Positions 7,958 through 16,377 of a stretch of DNA of 64,000 nt are shown one piece after another. The notes below the pieces were generated by a model. It was not told where the DNA came from. It ran no database searches and was given only the letters and a program-made list of their open reading frames with translations. This stretch comes from Pelomonas sp047654805 (lineage in GTDB: Bacteria > Pseudomonadota > Gammaproteobacteria > Burkholderiales > Burkholderiaceae_C). Each line of letters begins with the position of its first letter. Position 1 is the stretch's first letter. The stretch is from NCBI RefSeq assembly GCF_047654805.1, contig NZ_JASGIV010000001.1, positions 558,001 through 622,000 on the forward strand. Reading direction: 5' to 3'. The position numbers and the translations under genes were made by a program.

Positions 7958-10900
7958 ATGAGACATTTCAAGCGGACAACGCTGTCACTAGCGGCCGTTC
8001 AGGCGCTGGTCTGGGCAGCCTCACCGGCGCTGGCGCAAAACGCGGCGGCTCCTGCGTCAGCGGCAACGCCGGCCACGGACAAAGGCCCCCAAGCCCTCGA
8101 GACCGTCGTCGTCTCCGGGCGCCGCGCGGCTCTCGCGTCGGCGCAGAAGCTCAAGCAGGAGTCGGACGAGATCGTCGACTCGGTCGTCGCCGACGAGATC
8201 GGCAAGCTCCCGGACCGCTCCGTGTCCGAGGTGCTTCAGCGCATCGTCGGAGCGACGATGTCGCGCGTGTCGGCCTCCAACGACCCGGTGCACTTTTCCG
8301 TCGAGGGTTCGGGGGTCAACATCCGCGGCCTGACCTACGTGGCGGCCCAGCTCAATGGTCGCGAGACCTTCAGCGCCAACCAGGGCCGCAATCTGGGTTT
8401 CGAGGACGTGCCGCCCGAGCTGATGGCAGGCGTGGACGTCTACAAGAACCCCTCGGCCGAGCAGATTGAAGGTGCCATCGGCGGCCTCGTGAACCTGCGC
8501 ACCGCATTGCCCTTCGACTTCCCCGGCTTCAAGGGCTCGCTCTCCGTCGATGTGAGTCGCAACAGCCTCGCTGCGAAGAACAAGCCCAGCATCTCGGGCC
8601 TGCTGACCAACACCTGGGACACCGATATCGGCAAGATCGGCGTGCTGGTCGACGTGGCGCATTCGCTCAGTGCCAATCGCACCGACGGTCTCGTGCTCGA
8701 CCCCTTCTACAAGCAGTCCGCGACCAGCAACAACTGGATTTCGCGCGGCATCACGTGGCGGCAGCAGTTCTATGAGCGCGTGCGCGACGGCCTCTACGCG
8801 GCAGCGCAATGGCGCAAGGGCGATCTCGAATCCTCGCTGACCTTCTTCCGCTCCAAGTACCGCTTCGACTGGAACGAGAACAACGTCAGCAACCAGGTTG
8901 ACCCCTACAACGTCCGCGTGCTCAACGGCGCGTACGACAGCAATGGCGTGATGACCAAGGGCACGCTGACCGGCGTGAACGGCAGCGGCGACGTGACCGG
9001 CATCGAGGTCGAGAACCAGACACGCTACTCCAAGCGCAGCTCGCAGACCGATGACCTGTCCTGGAAAATCCAGGGCAGGGTGAACGACCAGCTGACATGG
9101 AGTTCGGACCTGCAGTACATCAGGTCCAAGACCCAGAACTTCGACTCCACCGTAGGCACCGGCGTGCAACTGCCCAGCGAGCAGGTGGACTTCACGGGCT
9201 CCATGCCGCACCTGGTGTTCGATAGCAGCGCGATGGGCATCCTGAACGACCCGTCCAAGTACTACTGGGCCATGATGATGGACCACCTGGACAAGGGCAA
9301 GGGAACGCAGAAGGCCTGGAAGGTCGATGGGCGCTGGACGTTCCGCGACAACCCGATCCTTGAGGACTTCCGCTTCGGTGTGCGCATCGCCAAGCGTGAC
9401 GCCGAGACCATCAACAGCATGAACGGCCAGGGCGACTCCTACAACTGGGCCACCATCACCCACGCATGGCAGCTCGGCTGGAACATCGGCGAGCTGGCCT
9501 ACATCAACCAGTCCAACATCCCCACCTACAAGAACAGCTTCGACAACTTCATGGGCGGTGGCAAGGTCAACCTGCCTTCGCTGTATTTCCCGGCCGCATC
9601 CGTGGCTTTCGGCTGGCCTGACAGCTACAACCAGCTGCACCAGCTCTACCTCAACAAGTGCGCTGCCTTCGCGGCCACGGCGGGCTGGGACGGTGCCGGC
9701 TGCGCGCAGCAGGCCAATAGCTACCAGGGCGGCGGCAAGTGGCAGGTGGCTTCGTTCGGCACCGACCCCAAGGGTACGAACTCGCAGGCCGAAACCACTG
9801 CAGCGGCCTATGGCCAGCTGCGCTTCTCGTTCGAAGAGAAGGGATTGCCGCTGGACGGCAATGTGGGCCTGCGCGCCGTGCATACGAAGAACGAGGCGCA
9901 AGGCTACACGTCGCTGAGCGTCCAGGCCGCGCCTGCTGGTGTCGTGCTGGCGAGTGGCGTCGTGCTGCCGAACTTCACGGCTTCGACGATCGCGGCGAAC
10001 ACCGCGAAGCAGGACATCCGCCAGAGCTTCACGGACTTCCTGCCCAGCCTGAACCTGCGCCTCAAGGCTGCGCCGGACCTGCAGTTCCGCTTTGCCGTGT
10101 CACGGGCGCTGTCGCGTCCGCAGCTGAGCCAGATGCAGGCCTACCTGCCGATGAAACTGACGCTGGACGTCGACTCGCCTGCAGAAGGCTCCACCACGCC
10201 GCCGCTCATCAAGGCCGTCAAGCTGACCGGCACCGCCGGCGGGAATCCGGAGCTCAAGCCCATTCGGTCCACGCAGGAGGACCTGACGGCCGAGTGGTAC
10301 TTCGCCAAGAGCAGCTCGCTGACGATGGCGGTGTTCAACAAGAACCTGAAGGACATCATCCTCAACCAGACCTTCAAGCGCACCATCACGGACAGCGACG
10401 GCAAGCCGGTCAGCTTCGTGATGAACGGTCCGGTCAACGCCGCAAAGGGCTACGCGCGGGGCGCGGAACTCGCCTACCAGCAGTACTTCGACTGGGTGCC
10501 GTCCTGGCTGCAGGGGCTCGGCCTGCAGGCGAACTACACCTACGTCGACAGCAAGGTGAAGCGCTACAACGCGGTCTATTCGGCCTACTGCACGCCGGGC
10601 GCGGGGCAAGACAACCTGAACCTGTTCATCAATGGCTGCGACACCGATGGCCGCTCCTTTGGCGACATGCCCTTGGACAACCTCTCGCGCAACACCTACA
10701 ACATCGCGCTGCTGTTCGATCGAGGGCCACTGTCCGCACGCATCGCCTACAACTGGCGCGGCAGGTACCTGTACGGCGTGGCACTGAACTCGGACAACAC
10801 CGGTCCGAACCAGACCAACGCACTGGACACCAACCCAGCGAGCGCCACCTACAACCGTCATGACATCAGCCTGCCGCTGGGTTTGCCGTTGTGGGCGGAC

Positions 10901-11086
10901 GCTTACGGGCAGGTGGACGTGGGCCTTCACTACAAGGTCACCGACAACTTCACGATGGGGCTGGACGCGACCAACCTGACGAACAAGACCTACAAGCAGA
11001 TCATGCAGCAGCACATCGGCATGATCGGCCACAACTACTTCACGTCGGGTCGCAGCTTCAAGCTCAGCGCGCAGTACACCTTCTGA
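7958..11086 (+). CDS. TonB-dependent receptor (TIGR01782, Xanthomonas/Caulobacter type)
   Basis: Outer-membrane beta-barrel for TonB-driven uptake of oligosaccharides, 1042 residues. The ATG at 7958 follows a GAGG-containing ribosome site and starts a signal peptide (residues 1-26, ending PALAQ); an in-frame start at 7850 would put 36 residues ahead of it and is unlikely. A TonB-box-like ETVVVSGRR is followed by the plug segment DEIGKLPDRSVSEVLQRI, characteristic of the TIGR01782 receptors that import plant glycans. It ends in the aromatic QYTF. Two operator-like sites precede it and a strong terminator follows. The glycan is inferred from neighbours as galacto(gluco)mannan fragments. Confidence 0.93.
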   Translation: MRHFKRTTLSLAAVQALVWAASPALAQNAAAPASAATPATDKGPQALETVVVSGRRAALASAQKLKQESDEIVDSVVADEIGKLPDRSVSEVLQRIVGATMSRVSASNDPVHFSVEGSGVNIRGLTYVAAQLNGRETFSANQGRNLGFEDVPPELMAGVDVYKNPSAEQIEGAIGGLVNLRTALPFDFPGFKGSLSVDVSRNSLAAKNKPSISGLLTNTWDTDIGKIGVLVDVAHSLSANRTDGLVLDPFYKQSATSNNWISRGITWRQQFYERVRDGLYAAAQWRKGDLESSLTFFRSKYRFDWNENNVSNQVDPYNVRVLNGAYDSNGVMTKGTLTGVNGSGDVTGIEVENQTRYSKRSSQTDDLSWKIQGRVNDQLTWSSDLQYIRSKTQNFDSTVGTGVQLPSEQVDFTGSMPHLVFDSSAMGILNDPSKYYWAMMMDHLDKGKGTQKAWKVDGRWTFRDNPILEDFRFGVRIAKRDAETINSMNGQGDSYNWATITHAWQLGWNIGELAYINQSNIPTYKNSFDNFMGGGKVNLPSLYFPAASVAFGWPDSYNQLHQLYLNKCAAFAATAGWDGAGCAQQANSYQGGGKWQVASFGTDPKGTNSQAETTAAAYGQLRFSFEEKGLPLDGNVGLRAVHTKNEAQGYTSLSVQAAPAGVVLASGVVLPNFTASTIAANTAKQDIRQSFTDFLPSLNLRLKAAPDLQFRFAVSRALSRPQLSQMQAYLPMKLTLDVDSPAEGSTTPPLIKAVKLTGTAGGNPELKPIRSTQEDLTAEWYFAKSSSLTMAVFNKNLKDIILNQTFKRTITDSDGKPVSFVMNGPVNAAKGYARGAELAYQQYFDWVPSWLQGLGLQANYTYVDSKVKRYNAVYSAYCTPGAGQDNLNLFINGCDTDGRSFGDMPLDNLSRNTYNIALLFDRGPLSARIAYNWRGRYLYGVALNSDNTGPNQTNALDTNPASATYNRHDISLPLGLPLWADAYGQVDVGLHYKVTDNFTMGLDATNLTNKTYKQIMQQHIGMIGHNYFTSGRSFKLSAQYTF

Positions 11087-11120
11087 GCTGCGAGCCGGGG
11101 CGACCCGGCTCAAACACAAA

Positions 11121-11145
11121 GGGCACCGTTCACGGTGCCCTTTTT
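11121..11145 (+). terminator. Rho-independent terminator of TonB receptor gene
   Basis: Perfect 8-bp stem GGGCACCG / CGGTGCCC with a TTCA loop followed by TTTTT, 34 bases after the receptor stop. It also lies at the end of the convergent halogenase gene (stop at 11164). Confidence 0.9.
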
Positions 11146-11163
11146 CGTTGCTGCCCCGGCAGC

Positions 11164-12699
11164 CTATTTCATCGGCGCTGCCGCGCAGTACCGGCGGATG
11201 AACTCCGAATGTTCGGGCATCGCCGCCACGCAGCTGGCGATGGTGTCGGACACGCCCTTGAAGTAGTTCACCGTGTCTTCCACGCCCTGCAGATCGGCCA
11301 GCGCCAACCAGCCCCGGGGGCGCAGGTTCTGGCCCTCCATCACCTCAAACCAGCTCGGCTCACGGAACAGGTCGGTCTCGACATAGACAAGCCGGCCGCT
11401 CGCGGCATAGAGATCCATGCGCCAGCGCAGCCTGTCGGGTATGGCCATGTTGGCGCATGCCTGCCAGAAGCCGCCATCTTCCCGCTGGTTCAGGTGGTAG
11501 TGCAGCACGATGAAGTCGCGCACCGACTCGTAGCGCTCACGGCTCACGCGGTTGTACTCGGCGATCTCCGCGGGGTCGAAGCCGCCGTGCGGGAAGGCCT
11601 CGATGAGCCGGGCCACGCCCATCTGGATCAGGTGAAGCGCCGTCGACTCCAGCGGCTCCACGAAACCGGCCGACATGCCGATGGCCACGACGTTGCGAGT
11701 CCAGGCCTCCTTACGCATGCCGGTCCTGAAGCGGATCAGCCTCGGGTCGGCGAGCGCGGGTGCATCGAGGTTTCGCAGCAGCACGTCAGCGGCCTCGTCA
11801 TCGCTCATGTGGCGGCTCGAATAGACGTGGCCATTGCCTACGCGATGCTGAAGCGGGATGCGCCACTGCCAGCCCGCGCTGCGTGCCGTGGCGCGGGTGT
11901 AGGGCAGCAGCGGTTTCATGCTCTCACTGGGGACGGCCCAGGCACGGTCGCAGGGGAGCCAGTGGCTCCAATCCTCAAAGCCGACGCCAAGCGCCTTGTC
12001 GGTCAGCAGGCCGGCAAACCCCGTGCAGTCGAGGAAGAGATCGCCCTCCACCAGTTCGCCGCCTTGCAGTTGAACCGCGCGTACATGCCCTTGAGTCGGC
12101 CCGGGCTCTTCGTCGAGCAGCACGCGCACGACCTTGCCTTCGGTGCGGCGAACGCCGCGCTGCTCGCTCAGCGCGCGCAGGTGGCGGGCGTAGAGCGACG
12201 CATCGAAGTGGTAGGCATAGCCCAGGTCCGCCATTGGCGAGTTCTGCATCTGCGGCTGCGGCAGCATGAAGCGGTTGGCCTTGGCGGCCATGCAGGAGAT
12301 GACGTAGGCGTCGATCGGCTGCGCACGTCCGAGCGCGCGCAGGCGCAGCCAGTACTGGGTGAAGTCCAGCGGCCACAGGGGCTCCTTGCCGATACGGCCG
12401 AAGCCATGGAAGTAGCGCTCGCCCTGGCGGCCCCAGTTGACAAACTCGATGCCGAGCTTGAACGTGCCCTGCGTGGCCTTCAGGAAACCGGCCTCGTCGA
12501 TCCTGGCCAGGTCGTTGAACATGCGGATCAGCGGGATGGTCGCTTCGCCGACGCCGATGATGCCGATCTCCTCGGACTCGACGAGGCGTATTTCGTAGGG
12601 CGGCTTGAGCACCGCGCTCAGCGCTGCGGCCGACATCCAGCCCGCTGCGCCGCCGCCGACGATGACGACCTTGCGCAGCGGCTTGCCCCAGTTCTCCAT
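11164..12699 (-). CDS. Tryptophan-halogenase-family FAD protein
   Basis: 511-residue flavin-dependent halogenase-like protein. It shows the FAD motif GGGAAG (15-20), the halogenase signature WQWRIP (277-282; WxWxIP), Lys81 at the position of the catalytic lysine of PrnA, and the FVEPLEST stretch with the conserved Glu. These are the residues PrnA-type enzymes use to chlorinate tryptophan with FADH2. Paralogues beside TonB receptors in glycan loci of Xanthomonas and Caulobacter are common, but their substrate is not established. Here it is the last gene of the PfkB-GH1-halogenase operon, 66 bases past the GH1 stop. No flavin reductase is seen nearby. Halogenation of free tryptophan is not supported by the context. 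Confidence 0.88.
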   Translation of the reverse strand: MENWGKPLRKVVIVGGGAAGWMSAAALSAVLKPPYEIRLVESEEIGIIGVGEATIPLIRMFNDLARIDEAGFLKATQGTFKLGIEFVNWGRQGERYFHGFGRIGKEPLWPLDFTQYWLRLRALGRAQPIDAYVISCMAAKANRFMLPQPQMQNSPMADLGYAYHFDASLYARHLRALSEQRGVRRTEGKVVRVLLDEEPGPTQGHVRAVQLQGGELVEGDLFLDCTGFAGLLTDKALGVGFEDWSHWLPCDRAWAVPSESMKPLLPYTRATARSAGWQWRIPLQHRVGNGHVYSSRHMSDDEAADVLLRNLDAPALADPRLIRFRTGMRKEAWTRNVVAIGMSAGFVEPLESTALHLIQMGVARLIEAFPHGGFDPAEIAEYNRVSRERYESVRDFIVLHYHLNQREDGGFWQACANMAIPDRLRWRMDLYAASGRLVYVETDLFREPSWFEVMEGQNLRPRGWLALADLQGVEDTVNYFKGVSDTIASCVAAMPEHSEFIRRYCAAAPMK

Positions 12700-12765
12700 G
12701 CGGTGTCCCCGTGCTCTTTCGTTGGCGGTGGAGTCTAGGAAGACGCCATCAGCTCGTCATGGGCG

Positions 12766-14151
12766 CTATCCCGCAGCGCGTTCGCGCAGGAAGTCTGCGT
12801 AGGCGAGGGCGCTGCGCTTGAGCGTGCGCTGCTGGGTCTCGAAGTCCACGTGAACGAGGCCGAAGCGCCGCTCGTAGCCGAAAGCCCACTCGAAGTTGTC
12901 CAGCAGCGACCAGATGAAATAGCCGCGCACGTCGACGCCGCTGTCCATCGCGCGCGAGCAGGCCGCGAAGTGCTGCTTGATGTAGTTCTGGCGCTGCACG
13001 TCGTCGACCTCGCCGTGGGCGACGCTGTCGTGGCTGGACATGCCGTTCTCGGTCACGTACAGCGGTGGCAGGTTGGCGTAGTCGCGCTTGAAGGCCTCGA
13101 AGAGATCCTGCATGCCCTGCGGGTAGACCTCCCAGTCCATCGTCGTGCGCTCGACGTCGGGGTGACGCACCCAGGCTATGGTGTCCGGGCCTTGCGAGCG
13201 CAGCACCGCGCGGCTGTAGAAGTTGATGCCGAGGTAGTCGATGGGTTGCCTGATGAGCTCCATGTCCCCGGGCAGCACCAGCGGTTCGCAGCCTTTCCAG
13301 TAGCGCCACAGCTCGGCGGGGTACTCACCCTTGAGGAGCGGGTCCAGCACCCAGCGGTTCTGGTAGGTCTCGAACAGGGAGGCCGCGTCACGGTCTGCGG
13401 CCGTGTCACGGTCGGCATAGCCGGGTGCGCAGTTGGCGACGATGCCATGCTGGGCCCCGGGGGCGTTGGCGCGCAGGGCCGGCAGGGCCAGGCCGTGGCC
13501 CAGCAGCAGGTGATGCATGGCCTGCGCGGCCCAGCGCGGGTTCGCGAGGCCGGGTGCATGGTGGCCGTCGCCGTAGCCCAGGTAGGCTGCGCACCAGGGC
13601 TCGTTGTGTGTCGTCCAGGCGGCCACGTCGCCGTGCCCGGCCAGCTTGCGGCTCATCAGGTCGGCGTAGTCGGCGAAGCGGTAGGCCGTCTCGCGGTTCA
13701 GCCAGCCGCCGCGGTCTTCCAGGTGCTGGGGCAGATCCCAGTGGTAGAGCGTCACGAAGGCACGGATGCCGCGCTCCGCCAGGCCGTCGAGCAGGCGCTT
13801 GTAGAAGTCGATGCCGCGCTCGTTGGGCTGCCCGCCCTGGTCCATCACGCGTGGCCAGGCGATGGAGAAGCGGTAGGCGTCGACGCCCAGCCGCTGGAGG
13901 ATGTCCAGGTCTTCCTGCCAGCGATGGTAGTGGTCGCAGGCAACGGCGCCGTCTTCACCGCGCAGCACCTTGCCCGGCGTCGCACTGAAGCGGTCCCAGA
14001 TGGACTCGAGGCGGCCGTCCTCATGCGCGGCGCCCTCGATCTGGTAGGACGACGTGCCCGCCCCGAAGATGAACTCGCGCCGGCGCATGGGCGAGCCGGC
14101 AGGCGGTGCGACGAGGTCGGCCAGTGAGACGGGAGGCGGGGTCAGGTCCAT
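12766..14151 (-). CDS. GH1 beta-glucosidase
   Basis: 461-residue family 1 glycoside hydrolase that cleaves terminal beta-linked glucose (some members mannose). Acid/base Glu184 is in THNEPW and nucleophile Glu368 in YVTENGM; both are intact, and the FIFGAGTSSYQIEGA N-terminal signature is present. No signal peptide, so cytoplasmic. It lies 8 bases after the kinase stop and before the halogenase, forming one operon. In glucomannan use it would release glucose from mixed Glc-Man oligosaccharides after import. A shorter start at MRRREF (residue 22) is possible. Confidence 0.93.
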   Translation of the reverse strand: MDLTPPPVSLADLVAPPAGSPMRRREFIFGAGTSSYQIEGAAHEDGRLESIWDRFSATPGKVLRGEDGAVACDHYHRWQEDLDILQRLGVDAYRFSIAWPRVMDQGGQPNERGIDFYKRLLDGLAERGIRAFVTLYHWDLPQHLEDRGGWLNRETAYRFADYADLMSRKLAGHGDVAAWTTHNEPWCAAYLGYGDGHHAPGLANPRWAAQAMHHLLLGHGLALPALRANAPGAQHGIVANCAPGYADRDTAADRDAASLFETYQNRWVLDPLLKGEYPAELWRYWKGCEPLVLPGDMELIRQPIDYLGINFYSRAVLRSQGPDTIAWVRHPDVERTTMDWEVYPQGMQDLFEAFKRDYANLPPLYVTENGMSSHDSVAHGEVDDVQRQNYIKQHFAACSRAMDSGVDVRGYFIWSLLDNFEWAFGYERRFGLVHVDFETQQRTLKRSALAYADFLRERAAG

Positions 14152-14159
14152 GGGGCAGT

Positions 14160-15083
14160 TCAGCAGGAGGGTGGCAGCGCGTGCAGGGCGGTGCGCCAGG
14201 GTTGCAGGGCAAGGGGATCGGCAGGCAGCGGGCCGCGCACGCCGCAGATGAAGGACGCGTAGCGGTTGGCCAGCGCCAGCGTGGCGTGCAGGTCGCGCTT
14301 GAGCGCGAGTCCTGCGAGCAGCAGGGCCGTGAAGGCATCGCCGGCGCCGACGGTGTCGACGACGCGTGGCTGCGCAACACCCGCGCCCTGCGCCAGCAGC
14401 TCGCCGCCCGGTGCGTAGAAGCGCCAGCCGCCGGCGCCGAGGGTCAGCACCAGGCGTTGCAACGCGAAGCGGGCCATCAGCGTGGCGACGCGGCCGGCGT
14501 CGTCCTGCGCGTCGATATCGAACCAGCCGGTCAGCTGGGCCAGTTCCTCGTCGTTGAGCTTGACCCAGTCGGCCAGCATCAGCGACTCGGCGGCCAGCAG
14601 CCGGGCATCGCCGCCCGGGCGCAGGTTCAGGTCGAGCAAGCGGGTGCCGGCGAAGGGCTTGACGAGTGCGCGCAGCGTGGCGCGCGAGATCGCGTGGCGC
14701 TGGGCCAGGCTGCCGAAGTAGATCAGCGCAGCATTCGCCTCGGAAAGCTGCAGTCGTGCAGCTGTGGCGTCGATGTGATCCCAGGCCGCGTCGCCGTGGA
14801 TCTCGAACCGGTGGCCACCGGCCTGCTCGTGCACGCTGACGCGGCCGGTGGCGCGCCCGGCGTCGCGTTGCAGTCCGGCCTCGCCCAGGCCGTAGCGGCG
14901 TGCGCTTTCCAGCACGATGCGGCCGTTGTCGTCGTTCGCGCCGATGCGGCTGATGAAGAGCGTCGGTGCGCCCAGCCCGGCGACGGAGCGTGCCACGTTG
15001 AAGGGCGCGCCGCCCGCGACCGGGCCATCATGGAATTCATCGACCAGGGCTTCGCCGAGCACGACGACGGAGGTTTGGGGCAT
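14160..15083 (-). CDS. PfkB-family hexose kinase (fructokinase-like)
   Basis: 307-residue ribokinase-family sugar kinase with the substrate-binding GGAPFNVA near residue 24 and the DTVGAGDAF anion-hole/catalytic motif with base Asp249. Bacterial fructokinases of this type often also phosphorylate mannose; in this locus it would make mannose- or fructose-6-phosphate from the hexose freed by GH2/GH1 enzymes. That substrate is an inference. First gene of a leftward operon with GH1 and the halogenase. A near-perfect LacI-like operator lies 23 bases upstream of the ATG. Confidence 0.88.
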   Translation of the reverse strand: MPQTSVVVLGEALVDEFHDGPVAGGAPFNVARSVAGLGAPTLFISRIGANDDNGRIVLESARRYGLGEAGLQRDAGRATGRVSVHEQAGGHRFEIHGDAAWDHIDATAARLQLSEANAALIYFGSLAQRHAISRATLRALVKPFAGTRLLDLNLRPGGDARLLAAESLMLADWVKLNDEELAQLTGWFDIDAQDDAGRVATLMARFALQRLVLTLGAGGWRFYAPGGELLAQGAGVAQPRVVDTVGAGDAFTALLLAGLALKRDLHATLALANRYASFICGVRGPLPADPLALQPWRTALHALPPSC

Positions 15084-15105
15084 GGAAATATTCTATGCAA
15101 CAAGT

Positions 15106-15122
15106 ATTGTTTAGTGAACAAT
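15106..15122. promoter_or_regulatory. Putative LacI operator before kinase operon
   Basis: ATTGTTTAGTGAACAAT is palindromic around a central G with a single mismatched pair. It is the best copy of the motif in the window and lies in the divergent region between the kinase operon and lacI, placed to block the kinase promoter. A further half-site GCTAAACAACA (15215-15225) lies next to the lacI ribosome site, which suggests autoregulation. Confidence 0.7.
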
Positions 15123-15240
15123 CGGCGACCTAGGTTTTGCCCCGAGCCTCCGGGATATGGCGCCACGCCGGGGCGGGCGAGAGGCCGGTGACACAATCGC
15201 CATCCATGCAGGGTGCTAAACAACAGCAGGAGCGCGGGCA

Positions 15241-16284
15241 ATGGCCGACAAGGGGGTGACGATTCGCGAACTGGCCGAGGCCGCCGGCGTGTCCATCGGG
15301 ACCGTCTCGCGTGCGCTGAAGGGCCAGCCCGGGTTGTCCGAGCAGACGCGGGCCCAGGTGCTGAGTGTGGCGCAGCAGCTGGGCTATGACACGGCCAAGC
15401 TGCGCACCGGCAAGCCGCGCCGCATGCTCTTCCTCTACAGCCGCAGCATCGGCTCGCTGGCCAACAACCCCTTCTATTCCTACGTGCTGCACGGTGCCGA
15501 GACGGCCTGCCGCGAGGCGGGCGTGCCGCTGAGCCTGATGTCGGTGCTGGCGGGCGACGACATCGCCGGGCAGGTGCGTCGCCACGAGGCCGATGCGCTG
15601 CTGGGCGCCGGCTACTTCGACCCCGAGGCCATGGAGGCCATCCGCCGCTGCGAGCTGCCGCTCGTGCTGGTTGACCACTTCTACCCGGGCGTGCGCTGTG
15701 TCAACGACGACAACCAGCTCGGCGCCTGGCTGGCCACGCGCCACTTGCTGGAGGGGCCTTCCCAGCGCATCGCTGCCATCTTCGGGCCGCTGGCGCACTA
15801 CTCGACCTCGTTGCGCGCCAAGGGTTTTCGCCGCGCACTGTTCGAGGCGGGTCGCCTGTTCGACCCGGACTACGAGGTCACGCTGGACCCGGCGCTGGAG
15901 TACCGGGATGCCGGCCGCGACGCCATGCGCCGCCTGCTGGATCTGCCATCGCCGCCCGACGCCGTCTTCGCCTACAACGACTCGACCGCGATGTTCGCCA
16001 TCGAGCTGTGCCTGGAGCGCGGCCTGCGTGTGCCCGAGGACATCCGCTTCATCGGCTACGACGACATCGAGGAGGCGGCGCGCAACCGGCCGCCGCTGTC
16101 CACCGTGAAGATGGACAAGGAGGCGCTTGGCAACGTCGCCGCCCGCGCACTCATCGAGGGAGACACCGCCCCCAACGACGCCTCGCTGCCGGTGGAGCTG
16201 GTGGTGCGCGAAAGCTCGATGGTCGCACCCGCTCCGGTGGCGGCTGCGCCTGCGGTCCGCAAAGGCAGGCGCCAGCCGGCCTAG
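15241..16284 (+). CDS. LacI-family transcriptional repressor
   Basis: 347-residue sugar-responsive repressor. The N-terminal helix-turn-helix VTIRELAEAAGVSIGTVSRA (residues 6-25) is followed by a hinge and a periplasmic-binding-protein-like effector domain ending in the IGYDDIEEAARNRPPLSTV region typical of LacI/GalR proteins. AGGAG lies 8 bases before the ATG. It is surrounded by the sugar genes, and TTGTTTAGTNAACAA-like sites occur before several of them, so it is the likely local regulator with a manno- or galacto-saccharide inducer. Confidence 0.93.
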   Translation: MADKGVTIRELAEAAGVSIGTVSRALKGQPGLSEQTRAQVLSVAQQLGYDTAKLRTGKPRRMLFLYSRSIGSLANNPFYSYVLHGAETACREAGVPLSLMSVLAGDDIAGQVRRHEADALLGAGYFDPEAMEAIRRCELPLVLVDHFYPGVRCVNDDNQLGAWLATRHLLEGPSQRIAAIFGPLAHYSTSLRAKGFRRALFEAGRLFDPDYEVTLDPALEYRDAGRDAMRRLLDLPSPPDAVFAYNDSTAMFAIELCLERGLRVPEDIRFIGYDDIEEAARNRPPLSTVKMDKEALGNVAARALIEGDTAPNDASLPVELVVRESSMVAPAPVAAAPAVRKGRRQPA

Positions 16285-16302
16285 GTGTTTCACCGCCTTT
16301 TG

Positions 16303-16323
16303 TTTGTTCGGGAGTCGAACAAA
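16303..16323. repeat. Inverted repeat between lacI and GPH transporter
   Basis: Perfect 8-bp arms TTTGTTCG / CGAACAAA around GGAGT. There is no U-tract after it on the plus strand, so it is either a weak terminator of lacI or a regulator site; its arm spacing differs from the TTGTTTAGTNAACAA motif. Confidence 0.5.
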
Positions 16324-16331
16324 AATTCGTC

Positions 16332-16344
16332 TGTTTACTAAAAC
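16332..16344. promoter_or_regulatory. Putative LacI operator before GPH transporter
   Basis: TGTTTACTAAAAC matches the core of the sites at 5034 and 15106 with one extra A. It lies 34 bases before the GTG start chosen for the transporter. Confidence 0.55.
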
Positions 16345-16377
16345 GTGTCGCCAACCAAGGCGGCCAAGGAGACAGAC

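Noticed and set aside
16303..16323. Intrinsic terminator for lacI
   Set aside because: The stem is perfect, but no T-tract follows on the plus strand and the minus strand lacks a run of T directly after the stem; listed as a plain inverted repeat.
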